Positions 9,003 through 19,599 of a stretch of DNA of 64,000 bases are shown one piece after another; the first letter of the stretch is position 1; the number at the start of each line of letters is the position of its first letter. Source of the stretch: an uncultured Pirellulaceae bacterium (lineage in GTDB: Bacteria > Planctomycetota > Planctomycetia > Pirellulales > Pirellulaceae); the NCBI GenBank assembly GCA_937967505.1, contig CALCJM010000064.1:20414-84413 (forward strand). Reading direction: 5' to 3'. The translations under genes were made by a program, and so were the position numbers. Below the pieces are notes generated by a model, which was given only the letters and a program-made list of their open reading frames with translations, searched no databases and was not told the origin of the DNA.

Positions 9003-10439
9003 ATGAACAAAAACCCTCTCAACCGATTTCTATTTGGAAGCGCTGCTCTGATCGCCACGGGGATCGGCTGCTTCGCGGTAATCGACGGAACACCGGCGGA
9101 CCACTCTCCCACCAGCCCCGTCATTCAGGCCAGCAGCACAGAACCGCTGGGCGGTACCGCTGGAGGATCCATGGTCAGCCAAGCGGTCTTTAATGACCTA
9201 GGTGAATTCCGACAGGACGGAGAAGTTATCCGCGACAGCAATATCCGTCTGTGCCAAGGGTACGATACCGGTTGTTCGACGTGCGGTGGCGGTGGAGGTT
9301 GCGCATGCCACCAATCGGCTCAGCCACAGGTGGCCGTTGCCAGCCATGCGGGTGGATTCGGTAACACCAACCAGCCCTACAAATCGAATGCGGTCAAGCA
9401 TTTTGCCGGCGTCAACGAGCACACACGCGGCGCGCGTGGTGGCGAACCCAGATGGCGACATGCCCAAATGGTACCATGGGAAGCGTTCGCCTACGGCGAA
9501 TACATTGGTCCGCATCGGCACCCGCACGTTTCGGAGTACCGCCTGCGTGTCGATGACCAGCTGGAATTTGTCTACATCCTGACTCGGGAGAAATCAACAG
9601 AACCGTACCGGTTCTACGTGGGCGACACCATTTCCATTTCCTCCGCGATCGACTCCAGCATCAATGTTCCGACCATCGCCGTGCAAAACGACGGTGCGGT
9701 ATCGTTGACGCTGATTGGGCAGGTGCGTGTGGCGGGAAAGACGATCAATGATCTTCAACGTGAATTAAATGACCGCTATTCCAAGTATTTCCAGAATCCA
9801 TCGATTGTTGTGCAGGTGATTCAGGGCGACACGCCACTGCAAGACTTGCTCAATTCGGTCGATGCCCGTGCGGGACAAGGCGGCCAGTCGCGGCAGGCCA
9901 CCGTGTCTCCCGATGGTACGGTTCAACTGCCTCTGATTGGAAGTGTCCCCGCCATTGGACTTTCTCTGGAAGAAATCGAACGCGAGGTGAATGCCCGGTA
10001 CCGTATGAAGCTGGCAGGGATTTCGGTGACTCCTGTTTTGACCGAACGTGCCCCGCGATTTATCTATGTGGTTGGCGAAGTCGATACTCCGGGGCGATTT
10101 GAATTGACAGGCCCAACCACGGCAATGCAGGCCATTGCCCTGGCTGGTGGGCAAAACGTGGGGGGAAATCTGCGGCAGATCATTGTTTTCCGGCGCGATC
10201 AAAACTGGCGTTTAACCGCCACCAAGCTTGACTTGGCCGGTGCGATTTACGGGAAGCGTCCCTACCCTTCTGACGAGATTTGGCTGCGAGACTCGGATAT
10301 CGTGCTGATTCCCAAGAAGCCGATCCAGCGGTTCTCCGATCAGATCAACCTGTATCTGGCAACCACGCTTTATACAATTTTTCCGCAACAGGGTGTCGCG
10401 TTTAACTTCGACAACTTCACCAATCTTGGAAGTCAGTAA
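9003..10439 (+). CDS. Polysaccharide biosynthesis/export protein (Wza-like, SLBB domains)
   Basis: A protein of 478 residues. A lipoprotein-type signal (ALIATGIGCFAV, Cys at about 23) fits an outer-membrane lipoprotein. The polysaccharide export domain begins near residue 180 (EYRLRVDDQLEFVYIL, then YRFYVGDTISI and IAVQNDGAVSLTLIGQVRVAG). Repeated SLBB-like units follow (TVSPDGTVQLPLIGSVPAIG near 300, and FIYVVGEVDTPGRFEL near 350). This family forms the channel for exo- or capsular polysaccharide. An odd feature at residues ~78-105 is a Cys/Gly cluster (GCSTCGGGGGCACHQ) not typical of Wza. No tyrosine kinase or glycosyltransferase genes follow; a terminator lies directly downstream. Confidence 0.88.
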   Translation: MNKNPLNRFLFGSAALIATGIGCFAVIDGTPADHSPTSPVIQASSTEPLGGTAGGSMVSQAVFNDLGEFRQDGEVIRDSNIRLCQGYDTGCSTCGGGGGCACHQSAQPQVAVASHAGGFGNTNQPYKSNAVKHFAGVNEHTRGARGGEPRWRHAQMVPWEAFAYGEYIGPHRHPHVSEYRLRVDDQLEFVYILTREKSTEPYRFYVGDTISISSAIDSSINVPTIAVQNDGAVSLTLIGQVRVAGKTINDLQRELNDRYSKYFQNPSIVVQVIQGDTPLQDLLNSVDARAGQGGQSRQATVSPDGTVQLPLIGSVPAIGLSLEEIEREVNARYRMKLAGISVTPVLTERAPRFIYVVGEVDTPGRFELTGPTTAMQAIALAGGQNVGGNLRQIIVFRRDQNWRLTATKLDLAGAIYGKRPYPSDEIWLRDSDIVLIPKKPIQRFSDQINLYLATTLYTIFPQQGVAFNFDNFTNLGSQ

Positions 10440-10486
10440 AACCGCGCGTGTCGGGAAATCCCGCCATCAAATTTGTAAAATTTTAG

Positions 10487-10520
10487 AAGCCGCTGAATTC
10501 CCGGAGTTCAGCGGCTTTTA
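10487..10520 (+). terminator. Rho-independent terminator after the SLBB export gene
   Basis: An 11-bp perfect stem (AAGCCGCTGAA / TTCAGCGGCTT) with a short loop, followed by a T-run. It is placed 48 bp after the stop of the export gene and closes the two-gene unit. Confidence 0.85.
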
Positions 10521-10798
10521 CTGTTCCCGCAGGTAGGAATGCCGTGACAAAGGGGCACCATTTGCCATCGATCAGTCAGGAATAAATTTGCATTGCAGAT
10601 CAGTTATCTCCATAATGACCGGGGTCTGTTCGGGAAATGGAATGATCGTCAATATCGATGAATCCGGACACTCTTCTTTTCTTCAGGTGACAGGATGTCG
10701 CCGGGAATTTCGCCAGTGGTTTGGGTTGCTGTACGCCCCGGTTTGTTTTCAGGTCAATGCAGTTGAACTCGGGCTCGTCCTCTAGTTTCGAGGCAGAA

Positions 10799-11794
10799 AT
10801 GGATCTTGGTCAGTTACGGTATTTCAGCAAGATTGTAGAACATCGGAGTTTTACAAAAGCAGCACGTGATTGCTCCGTGTCGCAACCGGCACTAAGCCAG
10901 CAAATTGGCAAACTGGAAAAAGAATTGGGGCAGCCCCTGTTCGAACGGCAGGGACGCTCGATCCGGCTCACACCCGCCGGGCAGCTATTGCATGTCCAAG
11001 CGGATAAAATTCTGCGACTGGCCGATGATGCCAAAAAGCAAATCACCGACGACGGAGAAACGGGACGTATTTGCATTTCCGCGATTCCGACGGTCGCACC
11101 GTACCTGATACCTGCGATTCTAAAAAGTCTCAAGGACCAGTTCTCTAGGGCGAATTTCATTATCAGTGAGGATACCACCGAGGAACTTCTGAAACGATGC
11201 TCCAATGGTGATGTCGATGTTGGTATTCTGGCACTTCCTGCCAGTGCAAAATACCTGACGATCGAATCGATGTTCGAAGAAGAATTGATGCTGGCCGTTT
11301 CAGCAGCCAATCCCCTGTGCAAGAAAACACAATTGGTCGCAGACGACCTGAAAGATGAACCGTTTGTGCTGTTGCGGGACACGCATTGCCTGGTTGATTC
11401 GATTGAGTCCTTTTGTAACGGGAACAGCTTTCAACCCGTCGCCACATCGCGCATTGACCAGTTAATCACCGTTCAGCATCTGGTTGCTCTCGATCACGGG
11501 ATTTCATTTGTACCCAAAATGGCATCGGCCATCGACCTGGACGGGAAGATTGTCTATCGTAGCATGAGCGAAGACCAACCGTCCCGCAACATCGCGTTGT
11601 GTTGGAATCCGTATCGCTATCAAAGTCGATTGCTGGCCAGATTCATCGACGCGGTCAAAGAACTTTGCCAGTCAAGTATTGCTCAACAGCAACATGCGAT
11701 TCCGCAAGATGCCATTCTCCGAAACGATGTGGTGAGCATGAATGCTGTACCGCTGTCGTCAAATGCCAAAAGTGTTCGCGGGACAACGCGCTAG
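10799..11794 (+). CDS. oxyR: LysR-family regulator of the OxyR type (peroxide sensor)
   Basis: A protein of 331 residues. The start is the ATG at 10799, preceded by GAGG about 7 nt away. The N-terminus (MDLGQLRYFSKIVEHRSFTK) is the standard LysR helix-turn-helix (residues 1-60), followed by the LysR substrate-binding domain. The block HCLVDSIESFC places cysteines at residues 197 and 206, spaced exactly like the redox pair C199/C208 of E. coli OxyR (HCLRDQAMGFC). The protein should therefore sense hydrogen peroxide by disulfide formation. A C-terminal extension of ~30 residues (QQQHAIPQDAIL onward) is not conserved. No catalase, AhpC or Dps gene is adjacent, so the targets lie elsewhere. The gene stands alone on the plus strand. 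Confidence 0.85.
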   Translation: MDLGQLRYFSKIVEHRSFTKAARDCSVSQPALSQQIGKLEKELGQPLFERQGRSIRLTPAGQLLHVQADKILRLADDAKKQITDDGETGRICISAIPTVAPYLIPAILKSLKDQFSRANFIISEDTTEELLKRCSNGDVDVGILALPASAKYLTIESMFEEELMLAVSAANPLCKKTQLVADDLKDEPFVLLRDTHCLVDSIESFCNGNSFQPVATSRIDQLITVQHLVALDHGISFVPKMASAIDLDGKIVYRSMSEDQPSRNIALCWNPYRYQSRLLARFIDAVKELCQSSIAQQQHAIPQDAILRNDVVSMNAVPLSSNAKSVRGTTR

Positions 11795-11926
11795 AAAAGG
11801 GGCGTTGCGTCAAAAAAGTTCGCCACATCAAAGTTGATTGCGTTAGCGGATCGCGATCCTGCTGCAGAGCGGTCGGAGGCCGTTCAAAGCAAACCTTCCG
11901 AAACTGCGAGAGATCTGTAACTCAGG

Positions 11927-13465
11927 CTATCGCCGGTCCAGCAGCAGGCCTGCTTCCTGTTCAAATTCATCGACCGGAACGTTAACGCGCGAGACGATTC
12001 CTTCGTGATTTAACATCAATAAATAGGGCACGCGCGTCACCGGGAAACGGTCGAGTAAAACCGGTCTCTCGTTGATGTTCCAGTCGCAAAATATGGTTGC
12101 CGATTGACTTCCATCGCGCCGGGTGACTTCGGAGGCATTCAACGGCGCGGTCGGGACGGCGATCGCTCTGATGGGGGCCGAGTTTTCCGCGTAATGCGAG
12201 CCCACCTGGTGAAAACGATTAAGATAGTCGAGCGATGAAGGGTCGTTTCTGATGGCGTAAAAAAGAATCATCACCACACGTTTGTCAAAATCGCTCTCTT
12301 TAACCGGTGTTCCCATCCGGTCTACGCCGGCAAGTGACAGTTTTTTTCCGATCAGGTCCAGTCGCTGAAGGCCTTTTACACCAAAGGTTTTCAGCGTCGC
12401 TCCTGCCTTTTCTCCCGGACGTCGTTCCCCGCATTGGATCATCGTCTGGTAGATGTTCCTGGCAGGTGCAGGATCGCGCTGGCCCTCAAACCAGTTGGCG
12501 ATCCGGTTTACCTCGGTAATGACCACCTCACCGGTGTCATCGCGCTCCAGCAATTCGATCGATTGTTTCTCAAGTTCGCGTTGGCCAGCCCTGCCGTTGG
12601 CGTAGCGGTTTACATAGAGATCTTTGTAGTTGGCCTTGATCAAATAGTACCGGTTTAAAAAGTAACCAAAAAGTTCAGCCGCCGGATGGTCCTTGCCCGG
12701 TGCAGACCGCAGCAGGTCCTCCCCTAACTGTTTGGCCGTTTCGACATCGTTCTCGATGCACGCGTCGAATTGACGGCGAACCGATCCCAGTACAATTTCA
12801 TCTGCCGGAAATCGTTCCAGCACGTCTTCCAGAGCCACCGTGAATTCAGATGGCTCAATGCTGCCTGACACGACCTCGAACAGGACATAGATCAACCGGC
12901 AGATATGTGCTTCGCGGTAAATTTCGGCATTGGTATCGTTCAGATACCGTTGGAAGCATAACTTGAAGTTTTCAAGGTTCGATTGCGAGGGAATCTTGCC
13001 CAGCGCATGCAAGCCGTAGAGCGATTTACGGTTGCGCAGCAAGGCAAGGGTGGCAAACTCCTTGGCTTCGCGTGTCGCATCGGACTCGATAATCCGCGTG
13101 GTGACCCGAATCTGTTGCTTCAACAAATACGCTTTGGAGGTGTCGTTCGTCGTCTTTTTGATTTCGATGCGCTGTGCGCTGAGTCTTTCAAGCAGTGAAT
13201 CGGGAGTCGCATATTTGAGAAAGGATTCAAACTCGGTCGCCGGTACGGCCTCGTCCACTCGCGCGCTGGTTTGTGGGCGTGGCTTAGGTTTGGGCAAATC
13301 CATAAACAGCACGCTGTAGCCCCACATCAGTGTTGCGAGGGTGGTGGTCATTCCGGCGACCAGAGCAATGAAGCTGCCCCTACCTCCTTCAGAGGCATTT
13401 TTACCAAACCCGGGTTGCGACCTGCGTTTTTTATGCTTGGAACTCCGTCGTTTTTTGTGACTCAT
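11927..13465 (-). CDS. Membrane protein with polybasic N-terminus and cysteine-free thioredoxin-like domain
   Basis: A protein of 512 residues from the ATG at 13465 (AGGTG lies 11 nt upstream); a longer frame would add 19 residues. The N-terminus is strongly cationic (MSHKKRRSSKHKKRRSQPGF) and is followed by one membrane span (residues ~32-55, FIALVAGMTTTLATLMWGYS). Residues ~80-340 are helical and TPR-like. From about residue 385 a thioredoxin/AhpC-like fold appears (LIGKKLSLAGVDRMGTPV, VVMILFYAIRND, RVPYLLMLNHEGIVSRV), but the position of the CxxC motif is occupied by AIRNDPSS, so no redox activity is expected. Function unknown. The topology suggests a periplasmic domain tethered by a charged cytoplasmic tail. 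Confidence 0.7.
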   Translation of the reverse strand: MSHKKRRSSKHKKRRSQPGFGKNASEGGRGSFIALVAGMTTTLATLMWGYSVLFMDLPKPKPRPQTSARVDEAVPATEFESFLKYATPDSLLERLSAQRIEIKKTTNDTSKAYLLKQQIRVTTRIIESDATREAKEFATLALLRNRKSLYGLHALGKIPSQSNLENFKLCFQRYLNDTNAEIYREAHICRLIYVLFEVVSGSIEPSEFTVALEDVLERFPADEIVLGSVRRQFDACIENDVETAKQLGEDLLRSAPGKDHPAAELFGYFLNRYYLIKANYKDLYVNRYANGRAGQRELEKQSIELLERDDTGEVVITEVNRIANWFEGQRDPAPARNIYQTMIQCGERRPGEKAGATLKTFGVKGLQRLDLIGKKLSLAGVDRMGTPVKESDFDKRVVMILFYAIRNDPSSLDYLNRFHQVGSHYAENSAPIRAIAVPTAPLNASEVTRRDGSQSATIFCDWNINERPVLLDRFPVTRVPYLLMLNHEGIVSRVNVPVDEFEQEAGLLLDRR

Positions 13466-13566
13466 CGTTATTGAAACACCTGACGAAAATCGAAAATACG
13501 ACGCACCCGGGGGCTTTGGCAAATATGCCCGTCACAAACGGTAAGACACGCCACAAGATCGGCTAT

Positions 13567-14019
13567 CTAGGGAAGCTCAATCGTCGGACCGTCCGACGCA
13601 CCGGCGGCGTTTGCCTCGCCATCGCCATCAGGAGACTGGGCTGACATCTGCACATAGGCCATGCGGAACTGATGCAGGCTTTCGGTCAACATCCGGGTTT
13701 CTTCATCATCCAGATTGCCTTTCGTCTTTTCCTCCAACACACCAAGCAAATCAATGAAGTGTTTGGCCATTGCCAAGTCAACCGGCGGCTGTTGACCCGC
13801 AGGGTCGGGTAAAAACCCCATCGCCATCATGACTTGAGAACTGAGCATGGAGATCAGAAATGGCATTGAGGCGGGAGGGATTTCGCCCTGTTGTCCCGGA
13901 TCCCCGGCGACCGGGTCTTCTGGACCGGTCGTCTCCTGCTCGCGCAGTAACTCCTTCTCCTTCTGAACCTGATCTTTCCAGTCTTCGTCAACAATGATTT
14001 TGGGTTCTTCGTCGCTCAT
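13567..14019 (-). CDS. DUF1844 domain-containing protein
   Basis: A small protein of 150 residues, starting MSDEEPKIIVDEDWKDQVQ. Residues ~55-125 (MPFLISMLSSQVMMAMGFLP, VDLAMAKHFIDLLGVLEEKT, LTESLHQFRMAYVQ) match the DUF1844 signature, a small helical domain of unknown role common in planctomycetes and other bacteria. The N-terminus is charged and the C-terminus is Gly/Ala-rich and likely disordered. The gene lies 121 bp downstream of pyrG on the same strand and may be transcribed with it. Confidence 0.85.
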   Translation of the reverse strand: MSDEEPKIIVDEDWKDQVQKEKELLREQETTGPEDPVAGDPGQQGEIPPASMPFLISMLSSQVMMAMGFLPDPAGQQPPVDLAMAKHFIDLLGVLEEKTKGNLDDEETRMLTESLHQFRMAYVQMSAQSPDGDGEANAAGASDGPTIELP

Positions 14020-14140
14020 GGCAATGCGTTTCTCTTTTGTATTGGAGATGGACCGACAGGAAATCTGCCGGGCGTTTTTCAAATTGATAAAAGCGGTGCC
14101 TTCGGTAACGCTGTAACACGTTTACTGTTGCACCGGAGAA

Positions 14141-15847
<1,707 letters not shown>

Positions 15848-16612
15848 TTAGCAGTTCTTCTGCCGACTGACAAACAGTTCGTAGTCTTTTGCCGTGTCGA
15901 TGCCCACCACGGGGTGTGCGATTACCCCGACTGAAATAGTTTCTCCAGCCTGCAATATCCGCAACTGCTCCAGTGACTCAATTTCTTCCAGTGGGGACCG
16001 TTTAAGCGAGGAATACTGCTCCAGAAAGTCCCGGCGATAGGCGTACAGCCCAATGTGCTGAAAAAAGGTCGCCGGTTGGGAATTGAGCAATCGGTCGTCC
16101 CAGACTTTGGGACACGGGATCGGCGAACGGCTGAAGTACATCGCGCGCTGCCTGGCGTCCATGACCACCTTCACGCAGGATGAGTCATCCAGCTGCTGTC
16201 TACTGTGAATCGGTGTGGCCAAAGTAGCGACAACTGCTTGAGGATCATCGACCAACATCTGGATTGCCATGTCGATCGCGGCTCCCGGGATTTCAGGTTC
16301 GTCTCCCTGAACATTAACCACGATGTCGAACTGTCGATGCCGCGCCGACACTTCCGCCGCCCGGTCGGTACCGCTCTGATGAGTGGATGCGGTCATTTCC
16401 ACGTTGCCGCCAAACGCGGTCACCGCTTCATAGATTTCACGGTCATCGGCGGCAACGATGACTTCGTCAGCCAGTTGACTGCAACGGGCCGCGGCAAACG
16501 TATGCTCCAGCAGCGTTTTGCCCGTTTCATTTAACAGCAATTTGCGCGGCAAGCGTGTCGAAGCCAACCGGGCGGGAATGACGATCAGTGTTTTCAAGTC
16601 TGAATCCTTCAT
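15848..16612 (-). CDS. kdsB: 3-deoxy-manno-octulosonate cytidylyltransferase (CMP-KDO synthetase)
   Basis: A protein of 254 residues from the ATG at 16612 (MKDSDLKTLIVIPARLASTR), matching the family length of ~250. Motifs are IPARLASTRLPRKLL (nucleotide binding), VNVQGDEPEIP (metal/substrate region), and MYFSRSPIPCP followed by HIGLYAYRRDFL. It activates KDO with CTP for lipopolysaccharide core synthesis, so the organism probably makes an LPS-containing outer membrane. It is followed by pyrG, which supplies CTP. A longer frame to 16768 lacks family similarity at its N-terminus. Confidence 0.95.
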   Translation of the reverse strand: MKDSDLKTLIVIPARLASTRLPRKLLLNETGKTLLEHTFAAARCSQLADEVIVAADDREIYEAVTAFGGNVEMTASTHQSGTDRAAEVSARHRQFDIVVNVQGDEPEIPGAAIDMAIQMLVDDPQAVVATLATPIHSRQQLDDSSCVKVVMDARQRAMYFSRSPIPCPKVWDDRLLNSQPATFFQHIGLYAYRRDFLEQYSSLKRSPLEEIESLEQLRILQAGETISVGVIAHPVVGIDTAKDYELFVSRQKNC

Positions 16613-16806
16613 GCTTCGGCAAGCGCGTGGGTTAATGTTGTTATTGTCATCGCGATGGCCATTGTGGTAGTTGAACCGACCTGAAGGTAGACCGCCAGCA
16701 ATCGCAGCGCCGCTCGCCAACCAACGTGGCGACGTTCGCCCGAGCGTGAACCGCAAACCTGTCAGCATCCTCTTTCTAACGTCGTCAACAACACGACATC
16801 ATCATT

Positions 16807-17790
16807 CTACGCGCGTTCCAACGGAAACGCGATGACGCGTTGAATGTTTTCACAACCGGCCAGCACCATCATCAACCGGTCTATCCCCACTGCCACGCCA
16901 GCACAAGCTGGCATGCCGGATCGCATCGCGTTGATCAAACGGCTGTCCTCAGGCAGTACCGGGCTGCCATCGCGCTGCCGCAACGCATTATTTAACGCAT
17001 TGCGTTTTCCCAGTTCGTCTGCATCCAGCAGCTCATGATAGCCGTTGCCCAATTCCACGCCATCAACGTACAGTTCAAATCGCTCAGCAACCGGAGGATC
17101 GTCGTGTCTGACTTTCGCCAGCGCCGCCTGGGATGCGGGCCAGTCGTAGATGATTGCCGGAGTTTTAAAACCAAGCTTCGGTTCCACCAAATGGGTTAGC
17201 GCCAGATCCAACCAGAAATCCCGATCCGTTTCATGGGCAAATTCACCAACCGGGACCCCTTGGGTTTCCAGGGTTTCAGCAAATGAAGGGATTGGATCAG
17301 AAAATGGATCGACACTCGCATGTTTCTGGAACACTTCCCGATAGGTTAACATTTCACTTTGCGGGCGATTCAAAACGGCCGCGGCAAAATCCGACAACAG
17401 TCGCATCCCCGCACGCAAATCGTCACCGACACGATACCATTCGAGCATTGTGAATTCGGGATTGTGCCGTCTGCCGGATTCGGCCTGACGAAATGCTTTG
17501 GCGATTTGATAGATGGCAGTTGCCCCCGAGGCCAGCAGTCGTTTCATGCAAAATTCCGGCGAGGTCTGTAGCCACAGCGTTTCATGATCTTCAGTGCGGC
17601 CCGTCAGTGCGGATTTTTTCAGTCCCACCGGATGGATGTATCGATCGACCACCGTATCCTGTGACAGCAGTGGCGTTTCCACATGGATAAACTTGCGCGA
17701 GGCAAAGAACTCGTGGATCGCCAACGTCAACTGCGAGCGCCGTTGGAGCATCTCGATGGACGCGGTCGGTTTGAAATCTGCGGAAGCCAA
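16807..17790 (-). CDS. epmA: EpmA-like lysyl-tRNA synthetase paralog (elongation factor P lysine ligase)
   Basis: A protein of 327 residues made only of the class II aminoacyl-tRNA synthetase catalytic core; the N-terminal OB-fold of LysRS is absent, as in EpmA/GenX/PoxA. Motif 1 is near FIHVETPLLSQDTVVDRYIH and motif 2 near FRQAESGRRHNPEFTMLEWY; motif 3 ends GVAVGIDRLMMVLAG. EpmA attaches beta-lysine to EF-P. The start is uncertain. A TTG at 17790 is used because the block FKPTASIEMLQRR aligns with the QPSASIPNLLKRA block of E. coli EpmA, whereas the first ATG (17751) would cut into it. No efp or epmB is nearby. Confidence 0.85.
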   Translation of the reverse strand: MASADFKPTASIEMLQRRSQLTLAIHEFFASRKFIHVETPLLSQDTVVDRYIHPVGLKKSALTGRTEDHETLWLQTSPEFCMKRLLASGATAIYQIAKAFRQAESGRRHNPEFTMLEWYRVGDDLRAGMRLLSDFAAAVLNRPQSEMLTYREVFQKHASVDPFSDPIPSFAETLETQGVPVGEFAHETDRDFWLDLALTHLVEPKLGFKTPAIIYDWPASQAALAKVRHDDPPVAERFELYVDGVELGNGYHELLDADELGKRNALNNALRQRDGSPVLPEDSRLINAMRSGMPACAGVAVGIDRLMMVLAGCENIQRVIAFPLERA

Positions 17791-18026
17791 TTCAGTCTCG
17801 CGGAGAAACGGGAACGCGATTGATGCTGGAATACGGTGGGAGCTTCAAACATTGTAACCCGAGATTGGAAATTTGGGGTGTGCCCGGCTTATCCTGACTC
17901 AGTTCCCACCGTCGCTTGTAGAATACTCCCGCCACCCCGTGGCTTAACTTGGTCACCCACGAAGGCCCTTGATGTCTGGAGCCACCGCCGGGCGCGGTCT
18001 TGGTTTCCACTCAATCCGGGCTGAGA

Positions 18027-19439
18027 TTAACTACCCGCGCTGCCAGTGCCGGCCGTGGCCAACGTTTCGAGTACTGAAACCAGTTTTGCATCTTCAGCCG
18101 GGAAAACAGTCCGCATGTCAATTAGATAGCGATCCTTTTGCACGCGCCCCATCACCCCCGGATCACTGTCCCGCATTTTTTGGCCAATCCAGCTGGCTGT
18201 GCGACCTTCCACGGAGATCATCACCGAATAACTTGGCAGCTCCTGCGTCGGTAAACTTCCACCGCCTAACATCGACCGGGACTCGACCACCTCGCACTGC
18301 CCGATACAGCCCACACCATTGACCTGCGCGGCAATCTTTTCACCTCGCAGTTTCAGGTTTGCTGCCGGCGTGGATAACATCGTCAGCAGTGGGATCGACT
18401 GTTCGGCAGATTCAATATTTCGATACTGCTTCAAAGTGGCCGCCAGTGCCGCCAGCGTCATCTTGCCAACGCGCATCGCGCGCATCAACGGGTTGGCCAG
18501 AATCGCATCGATATACTTTTGCTTGCCGACGATGATGCCACATTGCGGGCCACCAATCAATTTGTCACCGCTGAATAACGCCACGTCCGCCCCGTCGGCG
18601 ATGCTTTGGCTGACCACCGGTTCGTCGGCCAGACCGTATTGGGAGAAATCAATCAGCGCTCCGCTACCGACATCGTCAATTACCGGTACCCCGTGCTTTT
18701 TCCCCACCTCCACCAACTCACGCGTGCTGACGGTGGCGGTGAATCCAACAATCTCGAAATTGCTGGGATGGACCTTCAGCAAGGCCCCTGTTTCCTCATG
18801 GATCGCATTGGCGTAATCCGAACCGCGTGTCTTATTGGTCGTCCCTACCTCTTTCAGTTTGCAACCACTGCACTCCATCACGTCCGGCAAACGATAGCTG
18901 CCACCAATTTCGATTAACTGCCCGCGTGAGACAATTACTTCTTTGCCACCAGCCATTGACGCCAGCGTGATCATGGTCGCCGCTGCGTTGTTGTTTACCA
19001 CTACCGCAGATTCGGCACCGGTCAACTCGCACAGTAATTTCTGAACCGCATTGACGCGCTGACTGCGTTGACCGCTATGTAAATCAATCTCCACGCTGGC
19101 ATACCCGGCACTGATCGATGCCACTTCATCAATCGCCGCCTTGCAAAGCGGGGCTCGCCCCAACCCCGTGTGAAGAATAATTCCCGTTCCATTGATCGCA
19201 CGGCGCAATACAGGCTGATCCTCGCGCGTCAGCCAATCCGCAATGTGTTCCGCCATGTCCGACGGCGAAGGGATGTCAATGTCCTCGGTGGCCGCATGGA
19301 CTTTCTCTTTTAGGTCGTCAATAAACGTGCGCACGCCATCGACCACAACCTGATGGTTGACCTTATCCACCATCTTTTTCAGTTGTGGACTCTCCAACAA
19401 CTGGTTCACTGAGGGAATGTTGCGAAAAATATTAGCCAT
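18027..19439 (-). CDS. selA: L-seryl-tRNA(Sec) selenium transferase
   Basis: A protein of 470 residues (E. coli 463), starting MANIFRNIPSVNQLLESPQL at 19439. It uses pyridoxal phosphate to turn seryl-tRNA(Sec) into selenocysteinyl-tRNA(Sec). Seen motifs are RRAINGTGIILHTGLGRAPL near residue 95, SVEIDLHSGQRSQRV near 130, TGAESAVVVNNNAAATMI near 155, and the PLP-lysine block ALFSGDKLIGGPQCGIIVGK near 300. It follows selB on the same strand with a 160-bp gap that contains a 14-bp triple repeat. The selenophosphate synthetase gene and tRNA(Sec) were not found in this window. Confidence 0.96.
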   Translation of the reverse strand: MANIFRNIPSVNQLLESPQLKKMVDKVNHQVVVDGVRTFIDDLKEKVHAATEDIDIPSPSDMAEHIADWLTREDQPVLRRAINGTGIILHTGLGRAPLCKAAIDEVASISAGYASVEIDLHSGQRSQRVNAVQKLLCELTGAESAVVVNNNAAATMITLASMAGGKEVIVSRGQLIEIGGSYRLPDVMECSGCKLKEVGTTNKTRGSDYANAIHEETGALLKVHPSNFEIVGFTATVSTRELVEVGKKHGVPVIDDVGSGALIDFSQYGLADEPVVSQSIADGADVALFSGDKLIGGPQCGIIVGKQKYIDAILANPLMRAMRVGKMTLAALAATLKQYRNIESAEQSIPLLTMLSTPAANLKLRGEKIAAQVNGVGCIGQCEVVESRSMLGGGSLPTQELPSYSVMISVEGRTASWIGQKMRDSDPGVMGRVQKDRYLIDMRTVFPAEDAKLVSVLETLATAGTGSAGS

Positions 19440-19508
19440 GTCATTTCTACCGAAAAATGGTTTTCTACAAGTGACTTTTGGAAAATACAGTCGGGGGACA
19501 TTCAACGT

Positions 19509-19550
19509 CAGGTGGTAACTTGCAGGTGGTAACTTGCAGGTGATAAATTG
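19509..19550. repeat. 14-bp tandem repeat, three copies, between selB and selA
   Basis: Two exact copies of CAGGTGGTAACTTG are followed by a third with two changes (CAGGTGATAAATTG). They lie in the gap between the selB stop (19600) and the selA start (19439). Possible roles are a protein or RNA binding site in the polycistronic message, or simple slippage; nothing decides between them. Confidence 0.85.
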
Positions 19551-19599
19551 CAAACGACAATCGACAGCTGACGACCGACCGGCCCCCAATGCGATCAGG

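Noticed and set aside
11927..13465. Selenoprotein candidate because of the thioredoxin-like domain near selAB
   Set aside because: No in-frame TGA at the active-site position; the site is simply occupied by non-redox residues.
17791..18026. Search for tRNA(Sec) beside selA, including an AGCTTCAAACATT stretch with a UCA-like anticodon context
   Set aside because: No anticodon stem, T-arm or acceptor stem pairs around it; also nothing in the selB-selA gap or upstream of selB.
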